IMG/VR virus record: IMGVR_UViG_3300044616_001775
Location: 1-25,928 of that record
Length of the DNA: 25,928 bases
Direction: 5' to 3' (one strand)
From: a virus
Shown: piece by piece, positions 5,461 through 12,563 of the stretch
How positions within the stretch are numbered: the stretch's first letter is position 1
Layout: each line of letters opens with the position of its first letter
Made by a program: the position numbers and the translations under genes
Notes under the pieces: model-generated
Seen by the model: the letters and a program-made list of their open reading frames with translations, nothing else
What the model was told of the DNA's origin: nothing
Database searches by the model: none

Positions 5461-6132
5461 ATGACTACTTTAAAATTTACAAGAAAAGCCGCTGGACATT
5501 ACACTGCTACTACACCCTGGGGTGTAGTAGAAATAAAAAAAGCTGATACCGACAAGTGGTATGTTTATTTCCCGTGCGGAAAAACTTCGTATCGCCGGAG
5601 TTACGACGCTGCTAAAACCTGGGCTAATAATTATCTGGACAAGCAGACTAAACAGCCCACAGTAACCGCAGCACTAAAAAAAGCTGAATCTAAATCTAAT
5701 CCCACCACACAAACATTAAGAACAAAGCTAAGTCAAGCCAATGCTTACGTAATAGGTGCTGACTATTTAGGATGTATCAATACAGGTAAATCAGCCTGTA
5801 TTATCCATATTGTTGTGGATAACAAAGACTATTACCTTGTTGGGCTTAACGGGGCAATAATGGATACTTATTTTGAAAAGACTGTTTCCAGTATAAGAAA
5901 ACAATTGATAGAAGACCGAACAGTTAAATCTTATTATCACAAGACATTTGGAGAAGTAAAAATATACACCACCTTTAGTCAATCCGAAAAGGAATATAAC
6001 CGCATAAATGACGCTGTTAAATCAGCTAATCTTGATGACCGCAAAATTATCAACGAAGCAAAAACCAAGATCAAAAACGGAACAGCTACCATAACAGAAT
6101 ATTTTGCGTTATCTGATCGTGGAGTCATTTAA
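5461..6132 (+). CDS. Hypothetical accessory protein
   Basis: The protein has 223 residues. The ATG at 5461 follows AGAAGGGACAAAAGAA and promoter P8. The N-terminal 60 residues (FTRKAAGHYTATTPWG, then DTDKWYVYFP and SYDAAKTWANNYLD) look like a small beta sheet with a closing helix, a layout common in short phage proteins. A Lys/Thr/Gln-rich linker (about 61-85) leads to a second domain (about 90-190) with strands ACIIHIVVDNKDYYLVGL and a helical end. No transmembrane or signal segments are present and no catalytic motif is recognised. It is one of only two array genes with the plus orientation; the intergenic stretch with the clamp gene holds two back-to-back promoters. The function is unknown. 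Confidence 0.7.
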   Translation: MTTLKFTRKAAGHYTATTPWGVVEIKKADTDKWYVYFPCGKTSYRRSYDAAKTWANNYLDKQTKQPTVTAALKKAESKSNPTTQTLRTKLSQANAYVIGADYLGCINTGKSACIIHIVVDNKDYYLVGLNGAIMDTYFEKTVSSIRKQLIEDRTVKSYYHKTFGEVKIYTTFSQSEKEYNRINDAVKSANLDDRKIINEAKTKIKNGTATITEYFALSDRGVI

Positions 6133-6220
6133 TAGATGCTTATGATCCTGGTGACTATATCGGGGTTATAAGTATTCATTAAACTTTTAAAAATTCAGTA
6201 CAAAATATTTTTAAAACCAC

Positions 6221-6250
6221 TTGACAATAAATAGTGAAATAGACTATATT
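6221..6250 (+). promoter_or_regulatory. Conserved array promoter P9 (for 6283-6483)
   Basis: TTGACA (6221-6226), 18-bp spacer, TATATT (6245-6250). The upstream flank shares words of the type A and type B blocks (CTTTTAAAAATTCAGTACA and AAAATATTTTTAAAAC). Confidence 0.82.
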
Positions 6251-6282
6251 AAGAGTATCAACAAAGCACAGGAGACAGACAA

Positions 6283-6483
6283 ATGACAGACTTATTTAAT
6301 CTTTGTGAACTCCGCTTCCGGTTATACCGGAAAAGACTAATTACCATAAAACTGTTTTTTATTAAGGTTGAAATCTTTGTACCAAAGATTTATAAGAGCT
6401 ACATAGAAACCGCCCAGGAAATGTACGATTACTGCTGGGCGGAGTATGAAAAGTCAGGCGACCCTGACGACATCCCGTTCTAA
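6283..6483 (+). CDS. 66-residue protein ending in an SSB-like C-terminal tip
   Basis: The protein starts MTDLFNLCEL, has a strongly basic and hydrophobic first half (RFRLYRKRLITIKLFFIKV), then a short helix (ETAQEMYDYCWAEYEK) and ends SGDPDDIPF. The last residues match the conserved acidic-IPF tip of bacterial single-stranded DNA-binding protein (DDDIPF in E. coli), which docks partners such as RecO, PriA, RecQ, primase and exonuclease I. There is no OB fold, so this is not an SSB. The ATG at 6283 follows CAGGAGACAGACAA. It lies between promoter P9 and a strong terminator, as a complete single-gene unit. Mimicry of the SSB tail is an inference from the tip alone. A short internal hairpin (TTCCGG...CCGGAA) lies near the 5' end of the coding region. 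Confidence 0.7.
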   Translation: MTDLFNLCELRFRLYRKRLITIKLFFIKVEIFVPKIYKSYIETAQEMYDYCWAEYEKSGDPDDIPF

Positions 6484-6496
6484 TAAATAATCACTT

Positions 6497-6530
6497 AACC
6501 CGGTTAAAACTTAATTTAACCGGGTTTTTT
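6497..6530 (+). terminator. Intrinsic terminator after 6283-6483
   Basis: A perfect 12-bp stem (6497-6508 with 6515-6526), followed by TTTTTT. Confidence 0.88.
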
Positions 6531-6563
6531 ATTATCATTGGTAGTAGTTATCTATTTGTCAAA

Positions 6564-6905
6564 ATGACTAACTATCAAGTTCGATATGGGAACAATGTCA
6601 AAAAGCACAAAAAAAAGTGCCGTAACGCACACACAAGAACCTATGGTATTTGCTGTGTGTGCATGATTAATAAATCTGAACAGGTGCATCACTCCAGTTA
6701 TAGGCGGTCAGGAGACAGGTATGGGATTAATATTTTCCCTGTTTGTAAGCACTGTCATAAAAACGCCTGCCATAGTCCTAAAAACTGGATTGTTCACCCC
6801 ATAAATCCAGAATGGAAGAATCACAATACCCCTGAGTTTACAGCCCGCTTAAAACGAAATTATCAACGGTTACGGAAATTAAAACTCAATAAAAAACCCT
6901 CTTGA
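6564..6905 (+). CDS. HNH-family endonuclease-like protein
   Basis: The protein has 113 residues. After a very basic N-terminus (KKHKKKCR) it shows a zinc-ribbon HNH layout: C30-x-x-C33, VHHSSY with H42/H43, an N56 in GINIFPV, and CKHCH (C61, C64, H65). HNH proteins cut DNA with a metal-bound His core; small free-standing ones in phages act as homing nucleases or assist packaging. The C-terminus is Lys/Arg-rich (KRNYQRLRKLKLNKK), consistent with DNA binding. The ATG at 6564 has no obvious Shine-Dalgarno and no array promoter, unlike its neighbours, so expression may be low or dependent on read-through. The stop lies within the stem of the terminator for the converging gene. Confidence 0.78.
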   Translation: MTNYQVRYGNNVKKHKKKCRNAHTRTYGICCVCMINKSEQVHHSSYRRSGDRYGINIFPVCKHCHKNACHSPKNWIVHPINPEWKNHNTPEFTARLKRNYQRLRKLKLNKKPS

Positions 6906-6919
6906 TTGTCAAGAGGGTT
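6891..6919 (-). terminator. Terminator between convergent genes 6564-6905 and 6935-7111
   Basis: A perfect 11-bp stem (6895-6905 with 6909-6919), followed on the minus strand by TTTTTTATTG. It mainly serves the minus-strand acidic protein gene. Confidence 0.83.
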
Positions 6920-6934
6920 GATATTTGCTATGGA

Positions 6935-7111
6935 TTAATATTCGTCATCGTCTTCTTTATTGTCTTCATCGTCTTCATCGTCTTGATCATCTTCATCATC
7001 ACCACCATACAGTTCATGAATGCTACTAGCTTCACGAACTACTGCACATCTGCCCAATGCAGGTACATAACTGATGGCTTGTGCCTTTCCATTTTTCCAT
7101 CTATACTTCAT
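6935..7111 (-). CDS. 58-residue protein with a highly acidic C-terminal tail
   Basis: This small gene is read from an ATG at 7111 preceded by CAGGAGACAACAACC and array promoter P10. The protein begins MKYRWKNGKAQAISYVPALG; the last 22 residues are almost all Asp and Glu (GGDDEDDQDDEDDED, then NKEDDDEY). The basic N-terminus plus acidic tail gives strong charge separation. Small acidic phage proteins can mimic DNA and block restriction or nucleoid proteins (for example T7 Ocr), but no sequence similarity to those is claimed here. Its full promoter, ribosome site and terminator make it very likely a real gene. Confidence 0.75.
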   Translation of the reverse strand: MKYRWKNGKAQAISYVPALGRCAVVREASSIHELYGGDDEDDQDDEDDEDNKEDDDEY

Positions 7112-7137
7112 GGTTGTTGTCTCCTGTTGATATTATC

Positions 7138-7166
7138 AGTATAGTCCATCTACTATTTATTGTCAA
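7138..7166 (-). promoter_or_regulatory. Conserved array promoter P10 (for 6935-7111)
   Basis: On the minus strand: TTGACA (7166-7161), 17-bp spacer, TATACT (7143-7138). It lies directly downstream of the tmk stop codon. Confidence 0.8.
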
Positions 7167-7184
7167 TAGGTTTTAGAAAAATAT

Positions 7185-7811
7185 TTATAGAGACAAGTGT
7201 TTCCGCAAAATCTCTTGTACAACTTCTTGTACAACTTCTTGACTACCACTACCATCTACTCGGATAATTGAAGATGGATGAGACAAGTACAAATCTGCAT
7301 AACCCGCTTGTACCCGACGGTGAAAAGTTATTGTCTCTTGTTCAATACGATCTAATTTAGCTTGTCCGCGCTTACGCAGTAAACCTACCTCTACATCCAC
7401 GTCTAACCAAATAGTTACATCACTCAGTAAACCTCCTGTGGCAATCTGATTGAGATTATTAATTAGACTCATGTCTAAGCCCCTACCATAACCTTGGTAA
7501 GCAATAGTAGAGTCTGTATAGCGATCGCACAGAATATATTTTCCCATAGCCAAGTTTGGTTTTAGCTCTTCTTGGATATGCTGCACTCTGTCAGCAGCAT
7601 ACAATAGAAGTTCTGTAACTTCATTTATGGGCTTATCTACTGGCTTTGACAGTAATAACTCTCGTAAGCTTTTCCCTAATTCTGTTCCTCCTGGTTCACG
7701 GGTTAGCATTACAGGTATACCTAGACTTTCTAGCCATTGGGAGCAAAGGTGCATCTGGGTAGTTTTCCCACAACCCTCTACCCCTTCAAAAACAATTAAC
7801 TTACCATTCAT
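7185..7811 (-). CDS. tmk: Thymidylate kinase
   Basis: The protein has 208 residues, the normal Tmk length. It phosphorylates dTMP to dTDP with ATP, feeding dTTP synthesis in the cytosol. Visible motifs: P-loop GVEGCGKTT (residues 10-18), REPGG (38-42), the DRY signature (D96-R97-Y98) with STIAYQGYGRG after it, and a C-terminal lid region (RKRGQAKLDRIEQE, about 145-158). All key residues are intact, so it should be active. It reads like an ordinary cyanobacterial Tmk and may have been acquired from a host. It follows the primase-helicase gene on the same strand with a gap of 104 bases and could be co-transcribed with it. Its own ribosome site is weak, and no terminator separates it from P10. 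Confidence 0.95.
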   Translation of the reverse strand: MNGKLIVFEGVEGCGKTTQMHLCSQWLESLGIPVMLTREPGGTELGKSLRELLLSKPVDKPINEVTELLLYAADRVQHIQEELKPNLAMGKYILCDRYTDSTIAYQGYGRGLDMSLINNLNQIATGGLLSDVTIWLDVDVEVGLLRKRGQAKLDRIEQETITFHRRVQAGYADLYLSHPSSIIRVDGSGSQEVVQEVVQEILRKHLSL

Positions 7812-7840
7812 ATTAGTAGATGTAGGCGCAGCCCAAGAGA

Positions 7841-7908
7841 GACACCAGTATTTAAGGTGTCGTTTTTTAGATTTTTACCAGACATCTAGTGGGTTGTCCC
7901 CACTAGAT
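7841..7908. other. Two hairpins between the primase-helicase and tmk genes
   Basis: One is GACACC/GGTGTC (7841-7846 with 7856-7861), followed on the plus strand by GTTTTTT. The other is a perfect 10-bp stem (7884-7893 with 7899-7908, loop TTGTC). Neither has a U-tract on the minus strand used by the flanking genes, so they may be processing or stability elements, or an antisense terminator. Confidence 0.4.
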
Positions 7909-7915
7909 TATTCCA

Positions 7916-10900
7916 CTAAACCTTAGTAGCCCGCTTTAGTATGCGAATAATAAGGTGAGCGGGGATAGTTAGAAACTGTCTGGTTTTTGTTCCGTTAGGA
8001 TTTTTTTGCAGAACGCTGATCACATAACCCGTTTCATTGACCTCTTTAACTGGTCCTTGGATTGGGTGATTGAGTTCTTTTGCCCGGTCATTCACAAAAA
8101 ATTCAACCACATCATCGGGTGATGGGTTGTCTTGTGGAACAGGTGACGGGTCAGAAGTGTTGTCCTGGGTAGGGTTTGGGGAAAGTGACGGCAGATCCAA
8201 TACTACATCCCCTCTATATATAGGATCTATGTTCTTATCCTCTGTTGGGGACATGGAAGAAGGGAGACTAGAATTATTATTTCTAATTTCCATTGGAGTA
8301 TAAGAGTTCTCGTCACTACCCTCAAAAGCCTTATCTAGCAAGACTTCTGACCCGTCACTGCCTTCTAAACTTTTCCCGTCATGTGTCAAGGAACTGGATA
8401 AAAGTAGTTCGTGAGTGGGAATTTCGTCGTCTAAACCCGTCTGCCGCAACCGCAACCCAACAATAAATTTGCCAGTATTGGTGGCTTTGTGTTTCACTCC
8501 CCAACCCAAAACTGAGTTGCACAACTCAATTAAGTCAGGACTAAAGGTCTTAGACGCTTTGGCTTGGCTACCTGTCTCTGCACAGTGTCTAGAATAGCTG
8601 CCGAAGAGGGTCTTAATGAGACCACCATCGGCACCTTCATTCTTGTTACTACCTACAGGGGTCATGGCTGTGGGGTCGTAAATCACTTTCTCGTTTAACC
8701 AGTCAGCTAATGAGTCTACACGCATTCGGTTAACCCAGAACTCAAGGGTGCATTCTGGTATCTCTTGAATACCAGACAACACCTTGCGTACATAGTCGTC
8801 ATCGAAATTAAGAACGTGATTGGTGAAAGCTGCTAATTCCGGCTCAAATAACTCTTCAAGGTTTTTCCGCTTGGCTATCCCAACAGTGTTGTTACATGGT
8901 ACTGTAATCACTCGCCGCTTAACCCTACTAGCACTGTCACCTGCAAATACAGGTAAGTTAGAACAGACTGCCACCATGCCGTCATAGCGGTAGCTAAAGG
9001 CCTTTTGACCTTTGTTCTCAGCACGTAGCAAATCCTCCCCGGTTAAAGAGAGGAATTTCCCTAGTTTTCCGGTTGCTTTATCTTCATCAGGAAACAGCAC
9101 AAGCCGCTTCTGGTAAGCATTAGCAGCTTCAAAGTTGTTATTGCACCAATCATCAAGGGTACTGGTATGCACGTTCTGAGAACCGATTAAAGACACAAGT
9201 AATCGGGTAAACGTACCCTTACCTGTGCCACCTAAACCAATTAAGTGCAAAAACTTCTGTAGGTCTGAGCGACCTTTGATGACAGCATTGCAATAGCACA
9301 TCAACAGATCCTTAATCTGCTGATTGCCACCGCTTAAGTGGTTTAAAAACTCATTGATGTTATCCCAGTTTGTGGCAGCTCTGTCATATTCTCTGGGTAG
9401 TTGCCATGTCAATCTGTATCCAGGAGCATGAGGCATTAACTTTCCAGTTTGAATTTCTAAGACACCATTTCTAAATGGGAGTAGTTCTTTAGGCGATCGC
9501 TCTACCCAAGTACGCTGAATCAAGTGATGTCTAAGCATCCTGGTAACATTAGTAATGTACCCATCACCACCGTAGCCAGTGTATCCTTTGCCTTCAACAA
9601 TATTCATTACTGCACTGGCAATGAACTGATCAGTCTCCACAGCCCAAACGCCTGGACTGTCTGCTTGGTAGCGCATCCAACGCAAGCTGGCATTGTTGAA
9701 TGCAAGAATATCTCGGTATTCTTCGGCGATTTCCGCTGCCAAAATATCAGGAGTAGGGATTTTCCGCTTCTCCTGAAAGTGTAATTCGAGTTTTAGCTTG
9801 TCCAACCTTGTTTTTACCTCTTTGAGAGATTTTTTTAGTTCCTTGGGGTTTTTGGCGATTAAATCATCTAAACCCTTACCATGTTCAGGTTTCCACCGCA
9901 TTTCCAGTAGATAGGTCTCACTATCTTTTAATAGATAGTGAAATCTTCTATTAGCTTTCAGAACAGCCTTGACGGCTGTTTTTTTGGTGTCTCTGTCCAT
10001 TGCCAGGATCATAGCAGATCCGTCTCCAGTAAATTGCTCAAGGGCTGGGTTGATCTCTTTTTTCCCCCCACAGGAACATCCATAAAGAGCGATCGCGCAT
10101 AACCCAGTGCTTAAACCTGACAACGCTTTTTTACCACCCTCTGTCAAGAATCTAGGCACTTCTGGCATTTCTTTAATAGCATCCCAGAAGCTACCGCCCA
10201 TGGGAATATCAGTTCCCCACAATTTATTAATTTTTTCCCTGATGGACTTAGGCACGGGTGGTAAGTATGGTTTATCCCCAATTCCCTTGGGAGCAAAATA
10301 TGAATATTCCCTGTGCTTAGACGGGATGTTGACAATCACCTGCCAAATACTCCCATCTTCATTTTTCAAGAATGCTCCTAATAATTCATTCTTGGAAATA
10401 TTGTGTGTGAATCGGCTTTTTTTCCATCCCAAGGTCTCATGAATAGGGTACGAAGCGTCCATTCCATCAGTCCATTCGCACTCTCGATGGAACTCAACAG
10501 CACTTTCAAATAGTGCCGGGTCAATTCCACTCCCTGTAGTAAAATCCGTAAAAACTTTTTTCTTAAATTGTTCAAAAATGTCTTGACAATTGTTATTTGA
10601 TTGCGCTATATTAATAGCATGATTTGAATTATTCATATCATTCTCCATCGTAATGTTGTTTAACTGACTTGAATTTTTCACGTTATTCTCCATTGTGACA
10701 CTGTTTAATTTATTCATATTGTTCTCCTTAGTAATGGTAGTGTTTAAGTTATTCATGTCATTCTCCTTAGTGATGGTAATGTTTGAATTGTTCATGTCAT
10801 TTTCGATTGTGGCACTGTTTAAATTTAGATTATTTATTTGATACCCCTTGGTATCGGTAGTGTTTAAATTTTTCATGTCATTTTCTACTGTGGTAGTAGT

Positions 10901-10987
10901 GTTTTTCACTTGATACCCCTTGGTATCGGTAAGATTTAATTCAGTTGAGTTCATGGTGTTCTCTGTGTTTAATTGAGTTAAGTTCAT
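7916..10987 (-). CDS. Replicative primase-helicase (DUF3854 TOPRIM-like plus D5/SF3 helicase)
   Basis: The protein has 1023 residues from the chosen start. Residues 1-130 are an Asn/Thr-rich repeat tract. Residues about 275-375 carry a DUF3854/TOPRIM-like core: LTEGGKKALSG and ILAMDRD, acidic metal-binding motifs of primases. About 500-700 is a D5_N/DUF5906-type superfamily 3 helicase: RNGVLEIQTG, then Walker A GLGGTGKGTF (about 584-592), LVLFPDED as Walker B, and CSNLPVF as the sensor region. After a Pro/Ser-rich linker (about 935-965) comes a small beta domain. Such proteins start replication of phages, satellites and plasmids by priming and unwinding. The ATG at 10987 is preferred (AAAGGATAAGACC upstream); the frame is open to 11095. 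Several in-frame starts lie further inside. Confidence 0.9.
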   Translation of the reverse strand: MNLTQLNTENTMNSTELNLTDTKGYQVKNTTTTVENDMKNLNTTDTKGYQINNLNLNSATIENDMNNSNITITKENDMNNLNTTITKENNMNKLNSVTMENNVKNSSQLNNITMENDMNNSNHAINIAQSNNNCQDIFEQFKKKVFTDFTTGSGIDPALFESAVEFHRECEWTDGMDASYPIHETLGWKKSRFTHNISKNELLGAFLKNEDGSIWQVIVNIPSKHREYSYFAPKGIGDKPYLPPVPKSIREKINKLWGTDIPMGGSFWDAIKEMPEVPRFLTEGGKKALSGLSTGLCAIALYGCSCGGKKEINPALEQFTGDGSAMILAMDRDTKKTAVKAVLKANRRFHYLLKDSETYLLEMRWKPEHGKGLDDLIAKNPKELKKSLKEVKTRLDKLKLELHFQEKRKIPTPDILAAEIAEEYRDILAFNNASLRWMRYQADSPGVWAVETDQFIASAVMNIVEGKGYTGYGGDGYITNVTRMLRHHLIQRTWVERSPKELLPFRNGVLEIQTGKLMPHAPGYRLTWQLPREYDRAATNWDNINEFLNHLSGGNQQIKDLLMCYCNAVIKGRSDLQKFLHLIGLGGTGKGTFTRLLVSLIGSQNVHTSTLDDWCNNNFEAANAYQKRLVLFPDEDKATGKLGKFLSLTGEDLLRAENKGQKAFSYRYDGMVAVCSNLPVFAGDSASRVKRRVITVPCNNTVGIAKRKNLEELFEPELAAFTNHVLNFDDDYVRKVLSGIQEIPECTLEFWVNRMRVDSLADWLNEKVIYDPTAMTPVGSNKNEGADGGLIKTLFGSYSRHCAETGSQAKASKTFSPDLIELCNSVLGWGVKHKATNTGKFIVGLRLRQTGLDDEIPTHELLLSSSLTHDGKSLEGSDGSEVLLDKAFEGSDENSYTPMEIRNNNSSLPSSMSPTEDKNIDPIYRGDVVLDLPSLSPNPTQDNTSDPSPVPQDNPSPDDVVEFFVNDRAKELNHPIQGPVKEVNETGYVISVLQKNPNGTKTRQFLTIPAHLIIRILKRATKV
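10634..10987 (-). repeat. In-frame repeats carrying repeated ribosome-binding sites and start codons
   Basis: This is the 5' part of the primase-helicase gene. Start codons of the same frame occur at 10987, 10954, 10876, 10795, 10756, 10717, 10681 (GTG) and 10636, with spacings of 33, 78, 81, 39, 39, 36 and 45 bases. Several are preceded by AAGGAGAATGAC or GGAGAATGAT at normal spacing. The encoded unit is about 13 residues of the type MNNLNTTITKEND. A second repeat, TDTKGYQ, occurs twice. Confidence 0.75.
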
Positions 10988-11094
10988 GGTCTTATCCTTT
11001 TGATTTTGTTTTTTCGTCTGTGTCCACAAGAGGACTTTGTGGATTTTCGGTTCAAGAAGAGTTTGTTTTGTTCGTGGACTCTTCTTAGTTAACA

Positions 11095-11440
11095 ATCACT
11101 AAGATTGTTGTTTGCACTATACTAACAAATTATTTTTTAAACTCCAAACCTGTAATTGTTCATTCCTTCTGGATTTGCATTTTTTTGTCTCCTCTTTTTG
11201 TTTGATAAAGCCGATGTTTGCCGCATCGGCTTTTATGTGTTTATCATATCATGCCTAAGCCATTATGGCAATAAGTATCTGGTAATAATTTAAGTATAAA
11301 TAGTTAAGTGTGGCTGCTTATAAGTATTCAACAAAAAGTGCTATTTCCCACATTTTCCACATTTCCCAAAAACTTAAAATATTTAAAAACCCATTGGTGG
11401 TTGTTGTCCACCAATGGGTCTTGTTTTTTGATGTCGTTTC
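11095..11440. other. Non-coding leader region upstream of the primase-helicase gene
   Basis: There is no convincing long gene here. On the minus strand, a TATAGT -10-like box lies at 11116-11121 without a clear -35. A hairpin (11207-11216 with 11224-11233, AAAGCCGATG stem) is followed by GAGGAGACAAAAAA and a six-codon frame MQIQKE whose stop overlaps the start of an eight-codon frame MNNYRFGV. These could be leader peptides, but the evidence is thin. The stretch 11234-11385 is AT-rich, with TTTCCCACATTTTCCACATTTCCC-like direct repeats at about 11345-11368. Confidence 0.4.
11384..11419 (-). terminator. Terminator after 11441-11797
   Basis: A perfect 12-bp stem (11389-11400 with 11408-11419), followed on the minus strand by TTTTTAAAT; the plus side also has CTTGTTTTTTG, so it may work both ways. 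Confidence 0.85.
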
Positions 11441-11797
11441 TTATTCCCCTTTTTTAGCTTGTTTATTTTGCAACCGTTTTAGCCGTCTTTTTTCGTTGTA
11501 CTTACGCATATATTCGCGCTGCTTTTCCTTCTGCTCTTCTGTCATGTTTTCTACCCATCTTTGCCTAGACTCGCGCTGCCTTAGTAGCTGGTCTTCCGTC
11601 ATGTTAGCAGCCCACTCACGATTGGCTTTACGCTGCTTTTCTTTTTGTTCTTCTGTTAAGTTGGCAAGCCATTCTCGTTTAGCGTGCCGCTGTTTTTCCC
11701 GTTGTTCCTCACTCATATTCTTTGTATATTTGAGTTTACGCGCCTTGCCTTTTTTGGTAGCGTTGTAACGCGCTTGGGTTTCTGGATAGTAAGTCAT
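11441..11797 (-). CDS. Basic helical protein with four 19-residue tandem repeats
   Basis: The protein has 118 residues and begins MTYYPETQARYNATKKGK. The ATG at 11797 has AAAGAGGACAAC upstream; the frame opens further with a TTG, judged not to be the start. From residue 27 a 19-residue unit repeats four times, each starting N-M/L-T/S-E-E/D-Q and continuing with EKQR and REW (starts at N27, N46, N65, N84). The tail is Arg/Lys-rich (KRRLKRLQNKQAKK). The pattern predicts a long, highly charged helix that could bind nucleic acid or form a coiled coil. It has its own array promoter (P11) and terminator. I do not recognise a family; similar low-complexity tails occur in homing-nuclease-associated phage proteins. 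Confidence 0.68.
   Translation of the reverse strand: MTYYPETQARYNATKKGKARKLKYTKNMSEEQREKQRHAKREWLANLTEEQKEKQRKANREWAANMTEDQLLRQRESRQRWVENMTEEQKEKQREYMRKYNEKRRLKRLQNKQAKKGE
11491..11719 (-). repeat. 57-bp coding repeats in the basic helical gene
   Basis: Four diverged units of 57 bases encode 19 residues each, beginning at residues 27, 46, 65 and 84 of the product. DNA identity between units is moderate, protein pattern is strong. Confidence 0.7.
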
Positions 11798-11824
11798 GTT
11801 GTCCTCTTTCAATCTCCAAATATC

Positions 11825-11853
11825 ACTATAGTCTATCTATTGTTTTTTGTCAA
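11825..11853 (-). promoter_or_regulatory. Array-type promoter P11 (for 11441-11797)
   Basis: On the minus strand: TTGACA (11853-11848), 17-bp spacer ending ATAGATAGAC, TATAGT (11830-11825). The spacer is only partly conserved, so this is a diverged member. Confidence 0.75.
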
Positions 11854-11883
11854 CGCGACTAAGAATTGTGCTTAAACACAAAA

Positions 11884-11910
11884 AACCACTTAGATTTTTT
11901 CTAAGTGGTT
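11884..11910 (-). terminator. Terminator after the two-gene operon 11911-12538
   Basis: A perfect 11-bp stem (11884-11894 with 11900-11910) with a T-rich loop; TTTTTTG follows on the minus strand. The stem abuts the stop codon of the gene at 11911. Confidence 0.85.
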
Positions 11911-12075
11911 TTATTTTTGCTCCCATCTCACAAAACACCCATTAAACTCAGGGTGACTTTTTAGAAAGTCGTCTTTGAGCGCGATCGCACTCATCAAGTC
12001 CCTGGCAATCCAGGGACTACAAAAGATTATTTTGCTGGTCTTGTGTTGACCAGCCTTGAGTTTAAATCGGAACAT
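11911..12075 (-). CDS. Small hypothetical protein, second gene of an operon
   Basis: The protein has 54 residues, beginning MFRFKLKAGQHKTSKIIF and ending GCFVRWEQK. The ATG at 12075 is chosen because CAGGAACAAAAAT lies just upstream; the frame is open ten codons further, inside the previous gene. The start overlaps the end of the upstream gene by 14 bases, typical of translational coupling. It appears to be a small alpha/beta protein with a basic first strand. A HIP1 octamer lies within it. The function is unknown. Confidence 0.6.
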   Translation of the reverse strand: MFRFKLKAGQHKTSKIIFCSPWIARDLMSAIALKDDFLKSHPEFNGCFVRWEQK

Positions 12076-12538
12076 ATTTTTGTTCCTGTTTTTTGATCCA
12101 CTCAATGACGGCTAAGGCAGCCGTCCAAAAGTTATCTTTGTCTTCCATGTAAGTAGCGACTATAAAAAGGTCGGTTTTCCAGTTTGTTTTTTCAGTATTC
12201 GGTGGAGGGTTTAGGCAGTTTAACTCTTCTCTCAAAAATTCCTTTACTTCTTTGCAAGTTAAAGGAAGTCTATTTAAGTTCTTGGGTGGCTGTGGAAACC
12301 ACCCATGAAATATTGCTCTATAACACTTGAATTTGGCTATATTTTTGGTTTTGTGTAATATTGTCGCTAAAACATTTAGCGACTTAGCAAACACCACTGT
12401 AATAGTTGTTGTCAGCGGGCTGCTAACTATTTTATGGGTAAACCCATTAACTGTTTCCCAGAACTTTTTATTTTGTTTTATGAATTTTTCTGCTGATGCT
12501 ACATCAGTAAATGTTATTGCTGTCAATTTGTAATTCAT
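12062..12538 (-). CDS. Hypothetical protein, first gene of an operon
   Basis: The protein has 158 residues, beginning MNYKLTAITFTDVASAEKF. The ATG at 12538 follows AAAAGGAGACAAG and promoter P12. The first 55 residues predict a beta-alpha-beta start (TAITF, a helix AEKFIKQNKKFWE, then TTTITVVFA). A middle segment is basic and aromatic (KCYRAIFHGWFPQPPKNL), and the C-terminal 40 residues are helical with several Trp (FWTAALAVIEWIKKQ). No catalytic motif or membrane segment was seen. It is translationally coupled to the 54-residue gene. I do not recognise the family. Confidence 0.65.
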   Translation of the reverse strand: MNYKLTAITFTDVASAEKFIKQNKKFWETVNGFTHKIVSSPLTTTITVVFAKSLNVLATILHKTKNIAKFKCYRAIFHGWFPQPPKNLNRLPLTCKEVKEFLREELNCLNPPPNTEKTNWKTDLFIVATYMEDKDNFWTAALAVIEWIKKQEQKYVPI

Positions 12539-12563
12539 CTTGTCTCCTTTTGTTCATATTAAT

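Noticed and set aside
6902-7144. Plus-strand frame giving a hydrophobic Ile/Val/Phe-rich 80-residue protein
   Set aside because: It is the antisense of the acidic D/E tail of the gene at 6935-7111, which has promoter, ribosome site and terminator; the apparent membrane protein is an artefact of GAT/GAC/GAA codons.
7841-7869. Possible intrinsic terminator on the plus strand
   Set aside because: Stem plus T-run are present, but no plus-strand gene leads into it, so it is listed only as a hairpin.
10144-10575. Frames of 63, 65 and 111 residues inside the primase-helicase gene
   Set aside because: Shadows of a well-supported gene in other frames; no start signals.
10634-10987. Regularly spaced repeats that at first sight resemble a CRISPR-like array
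   Set aside because: All spacings are multiples of three, the repeats keep one open frame and they belong to the primase-helicase gene; the repeat words are short and diverged, with no cas genes nearby.
11310-11768. Plus-strand 152-residue Cys/Ser/Phe-rich repeated protein
   Set aside because: It is the antisense read-out of the 19-residue repeat gene, which has its own promoter and terminator on the minus strand.
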